Origin: JABWBH01 sp964526695
GTDB lineage: Bacteria > Planctomycetota > Phycisphaerae > UBA1845
Assembly (NCBI GenBank): GCA_964526695.1
Contig: CAZGJA010000130.1
Coordinates: 1-64,000 of the forward strand
Length of the DNA: 64,000 nt
Direction: 5' to 3'
The position numbers were made by a program, and so were the translations under genes. A model generated the notes under the pieces. It saw nothing but the letters and a program-made list of their open reading frames with translations, did no database searches and was not told the origin of the DNA. Shown in pieces: positions 38,101 through 45,156 of this stretch. Each line of letters opens with the position of its first letter. The first letter of the stretch is position 1.

Positions 38101-38698
38101 CCCCGCCGCCCGCGAAAACCAGCGAGCCTCTCTTCTCCAACACGTACACCGCGTCCGCGCCGGCGCCGCGCCGACCGCCGGCCTGAAGCGAAATGCCGCG
38201 GACGATTCGATCCAGCAGTGCGGCGATCATGGCGTCGGTGACCGTGGGCAGCCGGCCCAGGACGCGCGATTCTCGAATCTGCTCCTCGAACGCGGCGATC
38301 GTCTGCTCCATCAGGATGCCGTTGGGCAGAATCAGGAGAATGGGCACGCGCTGGCGCACGTCCTCCACGTCGCGCAGTTTGCCGCGACCGCAGAGGTTTT
38401 CCAGATAGCCCACCACGTGCTGCGTCAGCGGCGCGAGCTGGTCCGGCTCGCAGCACACCATCAGCAGCTCGGGCACGTGGTCCAGCGCCTCGGCCTCGAG
38501 CAGGTTCGAGAGAATCCGGCCGCGCAAAGGAAGCAGCCGCAGCGCGCCCTTGTCGTCGAGGCGCACCTGGCCGGACCGCTTCATGACGTCGGTGATGCCG
38601 CCGCCCCGGCCGACGAAGCAGTCGCCGCGCGCATGGACAAAGAACGCCACGCCCAGCGCGCCGCACGGATGCACCCCGATGTGACCTTGCTTCAACAC
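35162..38698 (-). CDS. Three-part fusion: Rossmann-like domain, DUF2889, AMP-forming acyl-CoA ligase
   Basis: A 1178-residue protein. Residues 1 to about 375 look like a divergent ketopantoate-reductase/6PGDH-type dehydrogenase: IGVHPCGALGVAFFVHARG is a degenerate dinucleotide motif, LLILPNGIL and a helical C-terminal lobe follow. Residues about 391-500 match the DUF2889 pattern (VVVGTMLDDEHLI, GCSHIKELATNIVYF). From about 570 to 1130 it is an ANL-superfamily CoA ligase: YTSGTTGPPKG, EGWGLTETSP, RSGDLGEF, RIFGRKDGAFK and the catalytic Lys in PSGKLVRK. The ligase part looks more like long-chain acyl-CoA synthetases than benzoate-CoA ligase, yet it is the only ligase in the operon and may activate the aromatic or a derived acid. 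The start is GTG at 38698 with a weak ribosome site. Confidence 0.82.
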   Translation of the reverse strand: MLKQGHIGVHPCGALGVAFFVHARGDCFVGRGGGITDVMKRSGQVRLDDKGALRLLPLRGRILSNLLEAEALDHVPELLMVCCEPDQLAPLTQHVVGYLENLCGRGKLRDVEDVRQRVPILLILPNGILMEQTIAAFEEQIRESRVLGRLPTVTDAMIAALLDRIVRGISLQAGGRRGAGADAVYVLEKRGSLVFAGGGEAERDRIEAILTAHDYPFKHARHVPGTRIEFDKGMISIVLNVGGLIHMVAPDGELLDLRMGDLCKDETKTDFVARVTRAVFDVGQACGAYPSDADFDAIWSGHRAIIMSFANHVTSSVKSFRDAVARGLASVKLFSNEEWILTPLGRYAARAGLTQHETLFKHLRAQVQEAMARAIRRKRSAGADGRNSAMRLAAQRDFSIELYDAGPDDLVVVGTMLDDEHLIKLELCIDLPNEQITRSALQMIRAPFPVCCEIEAAAERLVGLRIERGVLSEINRRVGGRAGCSHIKELATNIVYFSASHIVRRRSGLEPTGPSVQRKPPEERFTLTKELLRDSCLAYCQTTPLGLDERVGIRRMGEEHASPIPLGDVEPSLGAVLRDRVKRWGDRTYLRYRTPGTTPARTGIAPPGGSKTASLTWNEFGAAVRRIARNLLEMGVRRGDMVCMLSENRAEMFLFELAVMSIGAVTVPVFAGYAAPQVDYVLGHSRPRLLVVSGRHQLEKIDRARYPWIERVFSMDFDDAARSWGAIDFATLLGDEGASEERLDERIDAVRGDDLCVVMYTSGTTGPPKGVQLTHGNLISQQKALSLIWDLGEQDVLMNYLPWHHSFGGLFERFLTLYHGAELCLDDSRGRDVERLLDNWRTFNPTIFCSVPRVHDLLMSRCTEDAGVEAAVFNARLRFVFTAGAPLSATVESAYRRHNVPVLEGWGLTETSPSVTLRTLGTPWRSGFVGTPIPGVTIRIDPDQEILVKGPNVMRGYLNDEEANSRVLTEDGWFRSGDLGEFTRDGLRIFGRKDGAFKLTTGEKVHPQRIENVLVNESPYITEAIAVGSGKDFVGALLFPCMSAVRDALSRHGEPVDAPDDRLIEQPAARELFAQELRRINPLIEVKYQRVRRAVLCDQEPSAARGEITPSGKLVRKAVLDNHRRRIEAIFTPCLSPNVIEVPEGESGAAARSGGELRASARTEACASECAPVGANAR

Positions 38699-38923
38699 GA
38701 CGATCTACTGCGTCTCACAACGTAACTGAAGCTCCCACGACGCCCGCGCAATCCACCCGATGCAAGTGTGACACCGGTTTTCAGTCGGCAAGTGTGGCAT
38801 CGGTGCCCAGTTGACAAGTGTGGCACGGGTTCCCAGTTGACAAGTGTGGCACCGGTTTCCAACCGGTGTGTGTAGCACAGGTTTCCAACCTGTGCATCGG
38901 TGCCACTTTGCCTGCAATAGGAT
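38699..38923. repeat. 26-bp tandem repeat block inside the operon
   Basis: Near-identical 26-bp units CAAGTGTGGCACCGGTTTCC.. start at 38763, 38789, 38815 and 38841. They pass into two stem-loops, CACCGGTTTCCAACCGGTG and GCACAGGTTTCCAACCTGTGC. This is the only sizeable gap within the 13-gene operon. The stem-loops belong to the CAGGTTTCCAACCTG class of repeats common in planctomycete-like genomes. There are no spacers, so it is not a CRISPR array. Confidence 0.85.
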
Positions 38924-39970
38924 TCAATGCAATTCCGCTGCCGAACACTCTTGGCAGGCGCTGCGGCTTTGCATTCGCCGCTCCGCGCCCGATTCTTCTG
39001 GAACGTCTTCCCCTTGTGCCTCTCTCGCCAGCAATGCCGCGCCATACGCGCCCGCCTGCTGCGGCAACGGCGGCAGCAGAACGCTGGCGCCCAGCACCTC
39101 TTCCAATACTCTGACCATCGCCCGGCAGTGCGCGACGACGCCGCCCGTGGCTGCCACCGCGCCGTCCCGGGCGCCGACCATTTCGCCCACGCGCGTGGCA
39201 ATGGAACGGAAAAGCCCCAGCGCGATGTCCTGTCGGGGTTCGCCGCTCTTGATCCGCTCGATGATCTCCGTCCCGGCGAAAACCGTGCAGTAGCTGTTCA
39301 CCACCGTTCGACCGCTCGAAGTCAGCGCCAAGTCGTCGAGGGTTCGCAGCGGTACGCCCAGCTTCAGTGCAATGGACTCCAAAAACGTTCCCGTCCCGGC
39401 CGCACACTTGGCATTCATGCGATAATCCACCAGCTTGCCGCGCGCATTGATTCGAATGACCTTGGTGTCCTGCCCGCCAATGTCGATGATCGCGCGCACC
39501 TGCGGATACCACTCGCGAGCGCCTCGGGCATGACAGGTGATCTCCGTGACGGCCGACTGCGCAAAACGGACGTTGGCGCGTCCATAACCCGTGGCCACGC
39601 ACCGCGCGATGTCGGCGCGGAGCGCGCTGACGGCCTCGTCCTCGTCACCGCGGCACGCCGCCGCCACGGCCGCGCTGATGCTCTTCGGCGTGGAATGAGC
39701 TTCGACTGAGGAGCAGTCCGTTGCCGCATGGGAATCAGCACGCCCGTCCCAAAAGGCGCCTCCCAGACTGGGCACAATGCAGCGCAGTGCCGCGTCCAGC
39801 GCCTGCTCGGCGGCGGCGGCGTAATCAAAACCCGATGCAACGACGGACTGCGAAAGCAGGGTGCCGCCGGCATCGATGACGACGCACTTGGTGGCGGAGG
39901 ATCCGGCGTCCACGCCGACGAAGAGCGCCTCCCGGTTTCGACTGGATGGCGAGAGCGCGGACGGCGTCAT
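38924..39970 (-). CDS. Activator ATPase (BcrA/HgdC family) with an inserted loop
   Basis: A 348-residue ATPase of the BcrA/BadF/HgdC family and the third such gene in the operon. It has FVGVDAGSSATKCVVIDAG, TCHARGA, IDIGGQDTKVIRI, and the cluster cysteines Cys189 (KCAAGTGTF) and Cys228 (SYCTVFAGTE). Unlike bzdP and bzdQ it carries an insertion of about 45 residues (roughly 65-112) rich in Ala, Ser and Asp with several Cys, placed before the CVATGYGR segment, and a charged C-terminal tail. Its ATG overlaps the stop of the HgdB-like gene (ATGA), which marks the two as partners. It may be a homodimeric activator dedicated to that protein. Confidence 0.88.
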   Translation of the reverse strand: MTPSALSPSSRNREALFVGVDAGSSATKCVVIDAGGTLLSQSVVASGFDYAAAAEQALDAALRCIVPSLGGAFWDGRADSHAATDCSSVEAHSTPKSISAAVAAACRGDEDEAVSALRADIARCVATGYGRANVRFAQSAVTEITCHARGAREWYPQVRAIIDIGGQDTKVIRINARGKLVDYRMNAKCAAGTGTFLESIALKLGVPLRTLDDLALTSSGRTVVNSYCTVFAGTEIIERIKSGEPRQDIALGLFRSIATRVGEMVGARDGAVAATGGVVAHCRAMVRVLEEVLGASVLLPPLPQQAGAYGAALLAREAQGEDVPEESGAERRMQSRSACQECSAAELH

Positions 39971-41244
39971 GGCTTGCCTCCTCCCGCCAGGCACGCTTGC
40001 GAGGGAGTCCGCAACTGTGCAAGCTGCTCGACGAAGGCTTCCAAATTCGTCATGGTCTGGGCCGTGGAGAAGAACCGGCCATCGCTTAGGTCACCGTCCA
40101 CGACGAGGACGGGAAGCTCATGCTCGTCCCGCAGCCGCTGCGCCAGACCGAAACGCGAGTTCGTGTTGTTGGGACAGGTGCGCGCGTTGTGGAAAATGAA
40201 GCCGTCGATCGCAAAGCGCTCCCGCATTTCCAGGAGGAAGGACTGCTTGAACACTTCGTCACGGTTGATAAATATCTCCGTGCTCGTTCGGGCCATCCAT
40301 TCCAGCGGATCTCCGCCGTCGTATTCCTCGAACGCCCATGAGTTGCAATACGTGCTGGCCACGACCGAAGCCTTCAGGTCAAAGCACTTTTCGGAAAGCT
40401 CGCGCACACGGGGCCAGACGGGCATGCCTTCCCAATAAAGCCGAAATCGCTCCGCCGGAACCGCGCCGACTCCGCTCTCCACCCGCCCCTGCATTTCGCG
40501 CAGGAGTTCCTCATAATAATCGATCGCCACGCGCGAGCCGCGCATGAGAATGACCGGCGCCATGTGGATCAGGCCGTCCCAGAACGTCATGGGCGACGGG
40601 CTGCTGCGAGCGGTGTCGAGCACGCGCCGCCACAGGGCGCTCGCGCGGCTGGACAGGGCGACGGCTTCCTGCAGTTTCGCCGGATCCAGCTTTACGCGAA
40701 ACCGGGACTCAATATCCGCAACAAGCTGCTGCAATTGCGAGCGCACGAAGGCGATGTGTGAGCCATTCACCGATCCCAGGTAGCGTGGCGGGCAAACGCC
40801 GAGCACCGGCGCCTCGTGGTGCTTTCCGAAAAACTGAAACCAATCCTGGACCTCGCGGCATTGATTGGTGTTGTAACACAGGAGGTCCGGGCGCGGCGGC
40901 CCGTCAATGCCATACGCCTCCTGCAGCGGGCTGTACTTGCGAAGCGCCGCGCCAATGTCCGCCGTGGTATAACTGCACGATTCCGCGCAATAACCGGCGC
41001 CAACGGCGTACGGAATGTATTGATGGCTGACGCGCTTGGCGCCGAGCAACGCCCCGTGATTCTCAGGAAAGTACGTCGCAAAGCCCAGCGCCACGAGAAT
41101 CTCGCAGGGGCCCACCGACGTGCACCAGGCCACGCGCCGATCCGGGTCTTTGGCGGCGGCGTCAAGGTCGAGGAAGTAATCCCGCATCAGCGACTTGAGG
41201 CGCTGCTGCGACTTAATTTCTATGCGCTTGGTTCCGCCGGCCAT
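39967..41244 (-). CDS. HgdB/BcrB-family protein, single-subunit partner of the activator at 38924-39970
   Basis: A 425-residue member of the 2-hydroxyacyl-CoA dehydratase D / BcrB superfamily, distinct from the main reductase subunits. Blocks comparable to the BzdO-like protein are WCTSVGPCEILVALGFATYF, YCAESCSYTTADIG, LCYNTNQCREVQDWFQFF and HNARTCPNNTNSRFGLAQ. These keep the cysteine spacing but carry extra cysteines. No BcrC-type partner gene is next to it, only an activator. This two-gene layout is that of double-cubane-cluster proteins and E. coli YjiM/YjiL. ATG 41244 was preferred to the TTG at 41292. It follows had by 34 bp. The substrate is unknown; reduction or dehydration of a pathway intermediate is possible. 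Confidence 0.85.
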   Translation of the reverse strand: MAGGTKRIEIKSQQRLKSLMRDYFLDLDAAAKDPDRRVAWCTSVGPCEILVALGFATYFPENHGALLGAKRVSHQYIPYAVGAGYCAESCSYTTADIGAALRKYSPLQEAYGIDGPPRPDLLCYNTNQCREVQDWFQFFGKHHEAPVLGVCPPRYLGSVNGSHIAFVRSQLQQLVADIESRFRVKLDPAKLQEAVALSSRASALWRRVLDTARSSPSPMTFWDGLIHMAPVILMRGSRVAIDYYEELLREMQGRVESGVGAVPAERFRLYWEGMPVWPRVRELSEKCFDLKASVVASTYCNSWAFEEYDGGDPLEWMARTSTEIFINRDEVFKQSFLLEMRERFAIDGFIFHNARTCPNNTNSRFGLAQRLRDEHELPVLVVDGDLSDGRFFSTAQTMTNLEAFVEQLAQLRTPSQACLAGGGKP

Positions 41245-41278
41245 ATGCACGCTCACATGAGGGCGCCCCACAACTTGG

Positions 41279-42301
41279 CTACGGGACGACAATGGATCGC
41301 AAAGAGGCGCCTTCCTTCATCACTTCGAACGCGCGATTGATCTGGTCCAGCGGGAACCGATGCGTCACTTGCTTCTTCAGATCAATGCGCCCCTGCTCGA
41401 CCATGCGAATGAGCGGCACATAATCGCAGGGACGGCATCCCAGCGAGCCGACCACTTCGATTTCCTTGAACATGATTTTCCCGGCGACGATCGAAATCGA
41501 CTCGTGCGTGTAACCCACCACCACGAGCCGGCCTCCGGTCCGCACGCACTCGAACGCTTCTTCGATCGTCCTGGGATTGCCGATCACTTCCATCGCAATG
41601 TCAGCGCCGCCGCCCGTCAGCTTCTTCACTTCTTTGCTGACACGATCAACCTTGGAGGCGTTGATCACCGCGGCCGCGCCGAATTCCTTCGCCCAGGCCA
41701 GCTTGCGGTCGCTGATGTCCACGGCAATGACGTAGCCTCCCGAGGCCGTTGCAAGCTGCACGGCATTGATCCCCACGCCGCCGCAACCAAAGATCACCAC
41801 CGTGTCGCCCGCCTGCACTCGAGCGCGGTTCTTCACCGCGTGATAAGGCGTGCTGATGGCGTCCGCGATGATGGAGGCCTCTTCCAGCGGAATGGACGCC
41901 GGCAGATTCAGCACGTCCTTGGCCGGCACCACCACATATTCGGCATACGCGCCGTCGAAATGGTTGCCCAGCATCTTCATGTCGGTGCAAATGTTCTCGC
42001 GCCCCGTGCGGCAGAACATGCACTTGCCGCACGTCAGCACCGCGGGAATCAACACCCGTTGATCGGCTTTCAAATGCGTGACCTCGGCGCCCAGCTCCGC
42101 GACCGTGCCGGAGGCCTCGTGACCGAGGATGATCGGAGGCTTCTTGAACGTGGGGACGCCGTGCTCGAGATAATGCAAGTCCGTGTGGCAGACCCCGCAC
42201 GCCGCGACTTTCACCAGAACTTCATGCGCGGCTGGACTGGGCCTGGCAACGTCTTCAATTTTCAAACCCTTGTCCGTGCCATGGAATACCGCTGCTCTCA
42301 T
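41279..42301 (-). CDS. had: 6-hydroxycyclohex-1-ene-1-carbonyl-CoA dehydrogenase
   Basis: A 340-residue zinc-dependent medium-chain alcohol dehydrogenase. The catalytic zinc ligand is Cys38 (ACGVCHTDLHY), with His61 and Glu62 in GHEASG. The structural zinc site uses Cys91, 94, 97 and 105 (CGKCMFCRTGRENIC). The NAD site is FGCGGVGINAVQLA. Many such dehydrogenases exist, but its position between the dienoyl-CoA hydratase and ring-cleavage hydrolase genes supports oxidation of 6-hydroxycyclohex-1-ene-1-carbonyl-CoA to the 6-oxo compound (Had, BzdX, BamQ). ATG 42301 starts at the family's usual position and has a GAGGGA ribosome site. Confidence 0.87.
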   Translation of the reverse strand: MRAAVFHGTDKGLKIEDVARPSPAAHEVLVKVAACGVCHTDLHYLEHGVPTFKKPPIILGHEASGTVAELGAEVTHLKADQRVLIPAVLTCGKCMFCRTGRENICTDMKMLGNHFDGAYAEYVVVPAKDVLNLPASIPLEEASIIADAISTPYHAVKNRARVQAGDTVVIFGCGGVGINAVQLATASGGYVIAVDISDRKLAWAKEFGAAAVINASKVDRVSKEVKKLTGGGADIAMEVIGNPRTIEEAFECVRTGGRLVVVGYTHESISIVAGKIMFKEIEVVGSLGCRPCDYVPLIRMVEQGRIDLKKQVTHRFPLDQINRAFEVMKEGASLRSIVVP

Positions 42302-42370
42302 GGGTTGTCCCTCGGCGCCCGTCGCGGGCCGCATGGCCGTGCGATGTCCGCCTGTAAGTTCCTGCTCAAC

Positions 42371-43141
42371 TTATCTGTGCGTCCAGTTGGGGCTTCGCTT
42401 TTCCATAAATGCCGCCAGACCTTCATGGGCGTCCGACAATTGCATCAAGTCATTCAAATACAAATGCTCCGCCTTCTCCAAATGCGCCAAGACGGCATCG
42501 CTTGAGGCCATGGCCGTCGCGCGCTTGGCCAATCGAAGGACCGGGCGCGACAACTTGCGGATCTGGGCGATGTAGTTCTCAACGCCGGTCGAAAACTCCT
42601 CGGGCGTAAAGAGCCGACTTGCCAGTCCCATGCGATGGGCCTCCGTCGCGTCGATCGTCGCGCCGAGGGCGTTGAATTCAATGGCGCGATGCAGGCCGAT
42701 CTTGAGCGGCAATACGCTCGCGGCCACCGGTGGAAAGCAGCCGACCATCACCTCCGGCTGCCCGAACTTCGCCTTGGTGGAGGTCAGCACAACATCGCAG
42801 AAGGCCGCCAATTCGCAGCCGCCGCCCAGCGCCGCACCCTGGACAGCGGCGATCGTCAGCGCGTCGGTCCTGGCGAGTTTGCGAAAAATGTCGTGGAAGA
42901 CGCGGATCATGTCGCCGACTTTTTCGGCGGTGTGGTCGGCAATATCGACTCCGGCGCTGAACGCCTTGCCCTCCGCTCGCAACACAATGGCCGCGACCGA
43001 CTCGTCGCGCACCATAGGCTCCAATGCGGCGTTGATCTCCGCCATCATGGGAATGTGCAGGACGTTCAACGGAGGCCGGTTCAACGTGAGCGTGAACAAG
43101 CCGTCGTGCGCCTCAGTTCTTATGTGATCATAGGCTTGCAT
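42371..43141 (-). CDS. dch: Cyclohexa-1,5-diene-1-carbonyl-CoA hydratase
   Basis: A 256-residue crotonase-fold hydratase that adds water to the dienoyl-CoA product of benzoyl-CoA reductase. The motif LNRPPLNVLHIPMMAEIN near the N-terminus is characteristic of dienoyl-CoA hydratases of this pathway (Dch, BzdW, BamR). The oxyanion hole lies in FSAGVDIADH. Glu110 (ALGGGCELAAF) and Glu130 (FGQPEVMVGCFPPVA) are at the catalytic positions. It lies immediately between the SDR and had genes in the operon. A general enoyl-CoA hydratase is the alternative, but sequence style and context both favour Dch. Confidence 0.9.
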   Translation of the reverse strand: MQAYDHIRTEAHDGLFTLTLNRPPLNVLHIPMMAEINAALEPMVRDESVAAIVLRAEGKAFSAGVDIADHTAEKVGDMIRVFHDIFRKLARTDALTIAAVQGAALGGGCELAAFCDVVLTSTKAKFGQPEVMVGCFPPVAASVLPLKIGLHRAIEFNALGATIDATEAHRMGLASRLFTPEEFSTGVENYIAQIRKLSRPVLRLAKRATAMASSDAVLAHLEKAEHLYLNDLMQLSDAHEGLAAFMEKRSPNWTHR

Positions 43142-43183
43142 GACTCATTCCGATGCCGACCCCAACATGGCGTGCGCAACGAC

Positions 43184-43927
43184 TCACACATACTGGCCGC
43201 CATCCACGCGGATGACTTCGCCGGTGATGAACCGCGCCCGATCGCTGCACAGAAAGGCCGCAAGTTCCGCGACTTCCTCCGGGCGACCGGCACGGCCCAT
43301 GAGAATCTCAGCCCGAGAGGCGGCCCTCGCCTCTTCAGTCATTGCCGCAATGGCGGGCGTCTCGATCAAGCCGGGCGCTATGGCGTTGACCGTGATATTG
43401 AATTTCGCCGTCTCGCGCGCGAGAGTCTTGGTTAATCCAATAACGCCCGCCTTGGCCGCCGAATAATTGGCCTGCCCGAACTTCCCGCGCATCCCGTTGA
43501 TGCTCGATATGTTGACCATCGCGCCCCATCCCCCGCGACGCATCACTGGAATGGCCGCCCGGGACGTGTAAAACATGCCGGTCAAGTCAATGTCGATGAC
43601 GTCGTTCCACTCCTGGTCGGACATTTTCCAACTGACCTGGTCGCGGAAGACGCCGGCGTTGTTGATCAGCACGTCAAGCCCGCCCATGGCCGCGACGAAC
43701 GACTCAACCGCCGCCGCCACGTCTTCACTGCGGCGCACGTCGCACACTCTTGCCCATCCCTTTCGCCCCTGCGATTGAATGCCATCCAGCACGGGTTGAG
43801 CGTCAGCCGGCTTCCCGACATACAACAGTCCGACATCAAGCCCGTCGCGCGCCAGCGTTTCGGCGATCGCGCGACCAATGCCGCTGCTGCCTCCGGTCAC
43901 CAGAGCCTTTCGACCTGTCGCATTCAT
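43184..43927 (-). CDS. SDR-family oxidoreductase (FabG/PhaB/BadH-like)
   Basis: A 247-residue short-chain dehydrogenase. The cofactor loop is VTGGSSGIGRAIAE, the catalytic Ser and Tyr-Lys are in NISSINGM and YSAAKAG, NNAG is present, and the C-terminus is IRVDGGQYV. The sequence INGMRGKFGQANYSAAKAG is typical of acetoacetyl-CoA reductases and 3-oxoacyl reductases, and the Rhodopseudomonas BadH belongs to the same group. In this operon it might reduce or oxidise a hydroxy-cyclic-acyl-CoA or a 3-hydroxyacyl-CoA. It is not a fixed member of known bzd operons. The ATG lies four bases after the oah stop. Confidence 0.85.
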   Translation of the reverse strand: MNATGRKALVTGGSSGIGRAIAETLARDGLDVGLLYVGKPADAQPVLDGIQSQGRKGWARVCDVRRSEDVAAAVESFVAAMGGLDVLINNAGVFRDQVSWKMSDQEWNDVIDIDLTGMFYTSRAAIPVMRRGGWGAMVNISSINGMRGKFGQANYSAAKAGVIGLTKTLARETAKFNITVNAIAPGLIETPAIAAMTEEARAASRAEILMGRAGRPEEVAELAAFLCSDRARFITGEVIRVDGGQYV

Positions 43928-43931
43928 GGCT

Positions 43932-45074
43932 TCACGGCGTCTGACAGGCTGGTTGCGCGGTCAGCGTCGCGCCGCATTTCCCGCAATGCTCGAAATCCGC
44001 CGGCATTCCCTTTGCCCCGCAGGCCGCGCACGTCTGGGCATACGGCCCCCACAGAAACTCACTCGATCCGCCGTCGCTCGCCCGCCGCCTCATCCCGACG
44101 TAATCAGCTTTCCGCTTCTCCACAAAGGCCGTCATGCCCTCATAAGGCTCCAGACTGGTGTAATGAACCGCCAGCCAGTCGCGCGCGTGGGCCACCGTCG
44201 AATGCCAGCTCAAGTCTTTCCAGAAATTCGTCTGGGCCTTGGTGTAACGCGTGCATTCGAAGAATTTGTTGACGACCTGAGTGCAGAGATCGCTGACCAC
44301 GGCATCCAATTGTGTGAAGTCGATGGAATACCCCTCAGCACTCTTCAGCGCCTTGGCGATCTGGTCTGGGGTCGCGCGGACGGCGAAGGGGTTCTCCCAG
44401 ACATCCGTGTTCCACTCGGCCAGGTAAGCCCGCCCGCCGACAAACTGGGTAATGAACTTACCGTCCGGGCCTTTGACGGTGGGAACCACCGCGTTGACCA
44501 GCCCCATGGACAGCGCCGAGAACGCCGGATAACGCTGATTGAGGAAGAGCATTCCGCGTGCGCGCCGATCGCCGACGTGGATGGGCAGCCACTGCGTCGC
44601 GCCGCCGCACGCCACCGACCCCACGCTCGTGCCCACCTGCCCGACGTAGGTGTGCTCGCCCATCACCGCGAGGTCGCAGGCAAGCTGGCTTTCATTGCCG
44701 CCGCCGACGGCCATGCCGTTGAGCCGGGCGATCACGGGCTTGGAGCAGTTGAGAATGGACTCGATATAGGCCTTGAAGCAGCCCATGTACTTCCAGTAGT
44801 CGCGCGGCGTCTGCGTGTAGTTCTGCTGATACTCCTTGACGTCGCCGCCGGTGCAGAACGCCTGCGAGCCGCAGCCGGTGAAGACGACGACGGCCACTGA
44901 ATCGTCCCAGGAGGCGTCCTGAAACGCGGCGGCCAGCTCCTTCAGCGCGGGCGTGCTGTAGGCGTTGTAGTTGTGCGGGCGGTGAAGGGTGATGCGGGCG
45001 ACCCAGTCGCGCTTTTCGTAGCGCACGTCCTTGAAGGCGAAGGACTCGGCGTCGCGGGCGGGAAACAGGCTCAT
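43932..45074 (-). CDS. oah: 6-oxocyclohex-1-ene-1-carbonyl-CoA hydrolase (ring-opening)
   Basis: A 380-residue crotonase-family hydrolase that opens the ring of 6-oxocyclohex-1-ene-1-carbonyl-CoA to 3-hydroxypimeloyl-CoA, the signature enzyme of anaerobic aromatic degradation (Oah, BzdY, BamA). It has RPHNYNAYSTPALKEL, CTGGDVKEYQQNY, MAVGGGNESQLACDLAVM and VGTSVGSVACGGATQWLP, and its length (about 375-380) fits. The C-terminus holds a CxxC-x11-CxxC zinc-ribbon-like pair (Cys349, 352, 364, 367). ATG 45074 has a GGAGG ribosome site. It is the first gene of the 13-gene operon, directly behind the divergent promoter region. Confidence 0.95.
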   Translation of the reverse strand: MSLFPARDAESFAFKDVRYEKRDWVARITLHRPHNYNAYSTPALKELAAAFQDASWDDSVAVVVFTGCGSQAFCTGGDVKEYQQNYTQTPRDYWKYMGCFKAYIESILNCSKPVIARLNGMAVGGGNESQLACDLAVMGEHTYVGQVGTSVGSVACGGATQWLPIHVGDRRARGMLFLNQRYPAFSALSMGLVNAVVPTVKGPDGKFITQFVGGRAYLAEWNTDVWENPFAVRATPDQIAKALKSAEGYSIDFTQLDAVVSDLCTQVVNKFFECTRYTKAQTNFWKDLSWHSTVAHARDWLAVHYTSLEPYEGMTAFVEKRKADYVGMRRRASDGGSSEFLWGPYAQTCAACGAKGMPADFEHCGKCGATLTAQPACQTP

Positions 45075-45125
45075 CGCAGCGACCTCCGTCAAAAGCCGGC
45101 TCCCCGTCCGCGGTCGCACGGAAAG

Positions 45126-45145
45126 CCGAACGAACGTTCGATCGG
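45126..45145. promoter_or_regulatory. 20-bp palindrome, candidate TetR operator
   Basis: CCGAACGAACGTTCGATCGG is palindromic around 45135/45136 with one mismatched pair; the inner CGAACGTTCG is perfect. It lies between the predicted -10 box and the start of oah, where repressor binding would block the operon. The form resembles TetR-family operators, and the tetR gene is divergent. Confidence 0.55.
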
Positions 45146-45156
45146 CATTTGACCGA

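Noticed and set aside
32771..38725. A plus-strand open frame of about 1980 codons antisense to the HAD-ECH, thiolase and ligase genes
   Set aside because: It mirrors three well-supported minus-strand genes, is Arg/His-rich with no motifs, and is a codon-composition shadow of GC-rich DNA.
38763..38905. A possible CRISPR array
   Set aside because: The 26-bp units are contiguous with no unique spacers and no cas genes nearby; they are tandem stem-loop repeats.
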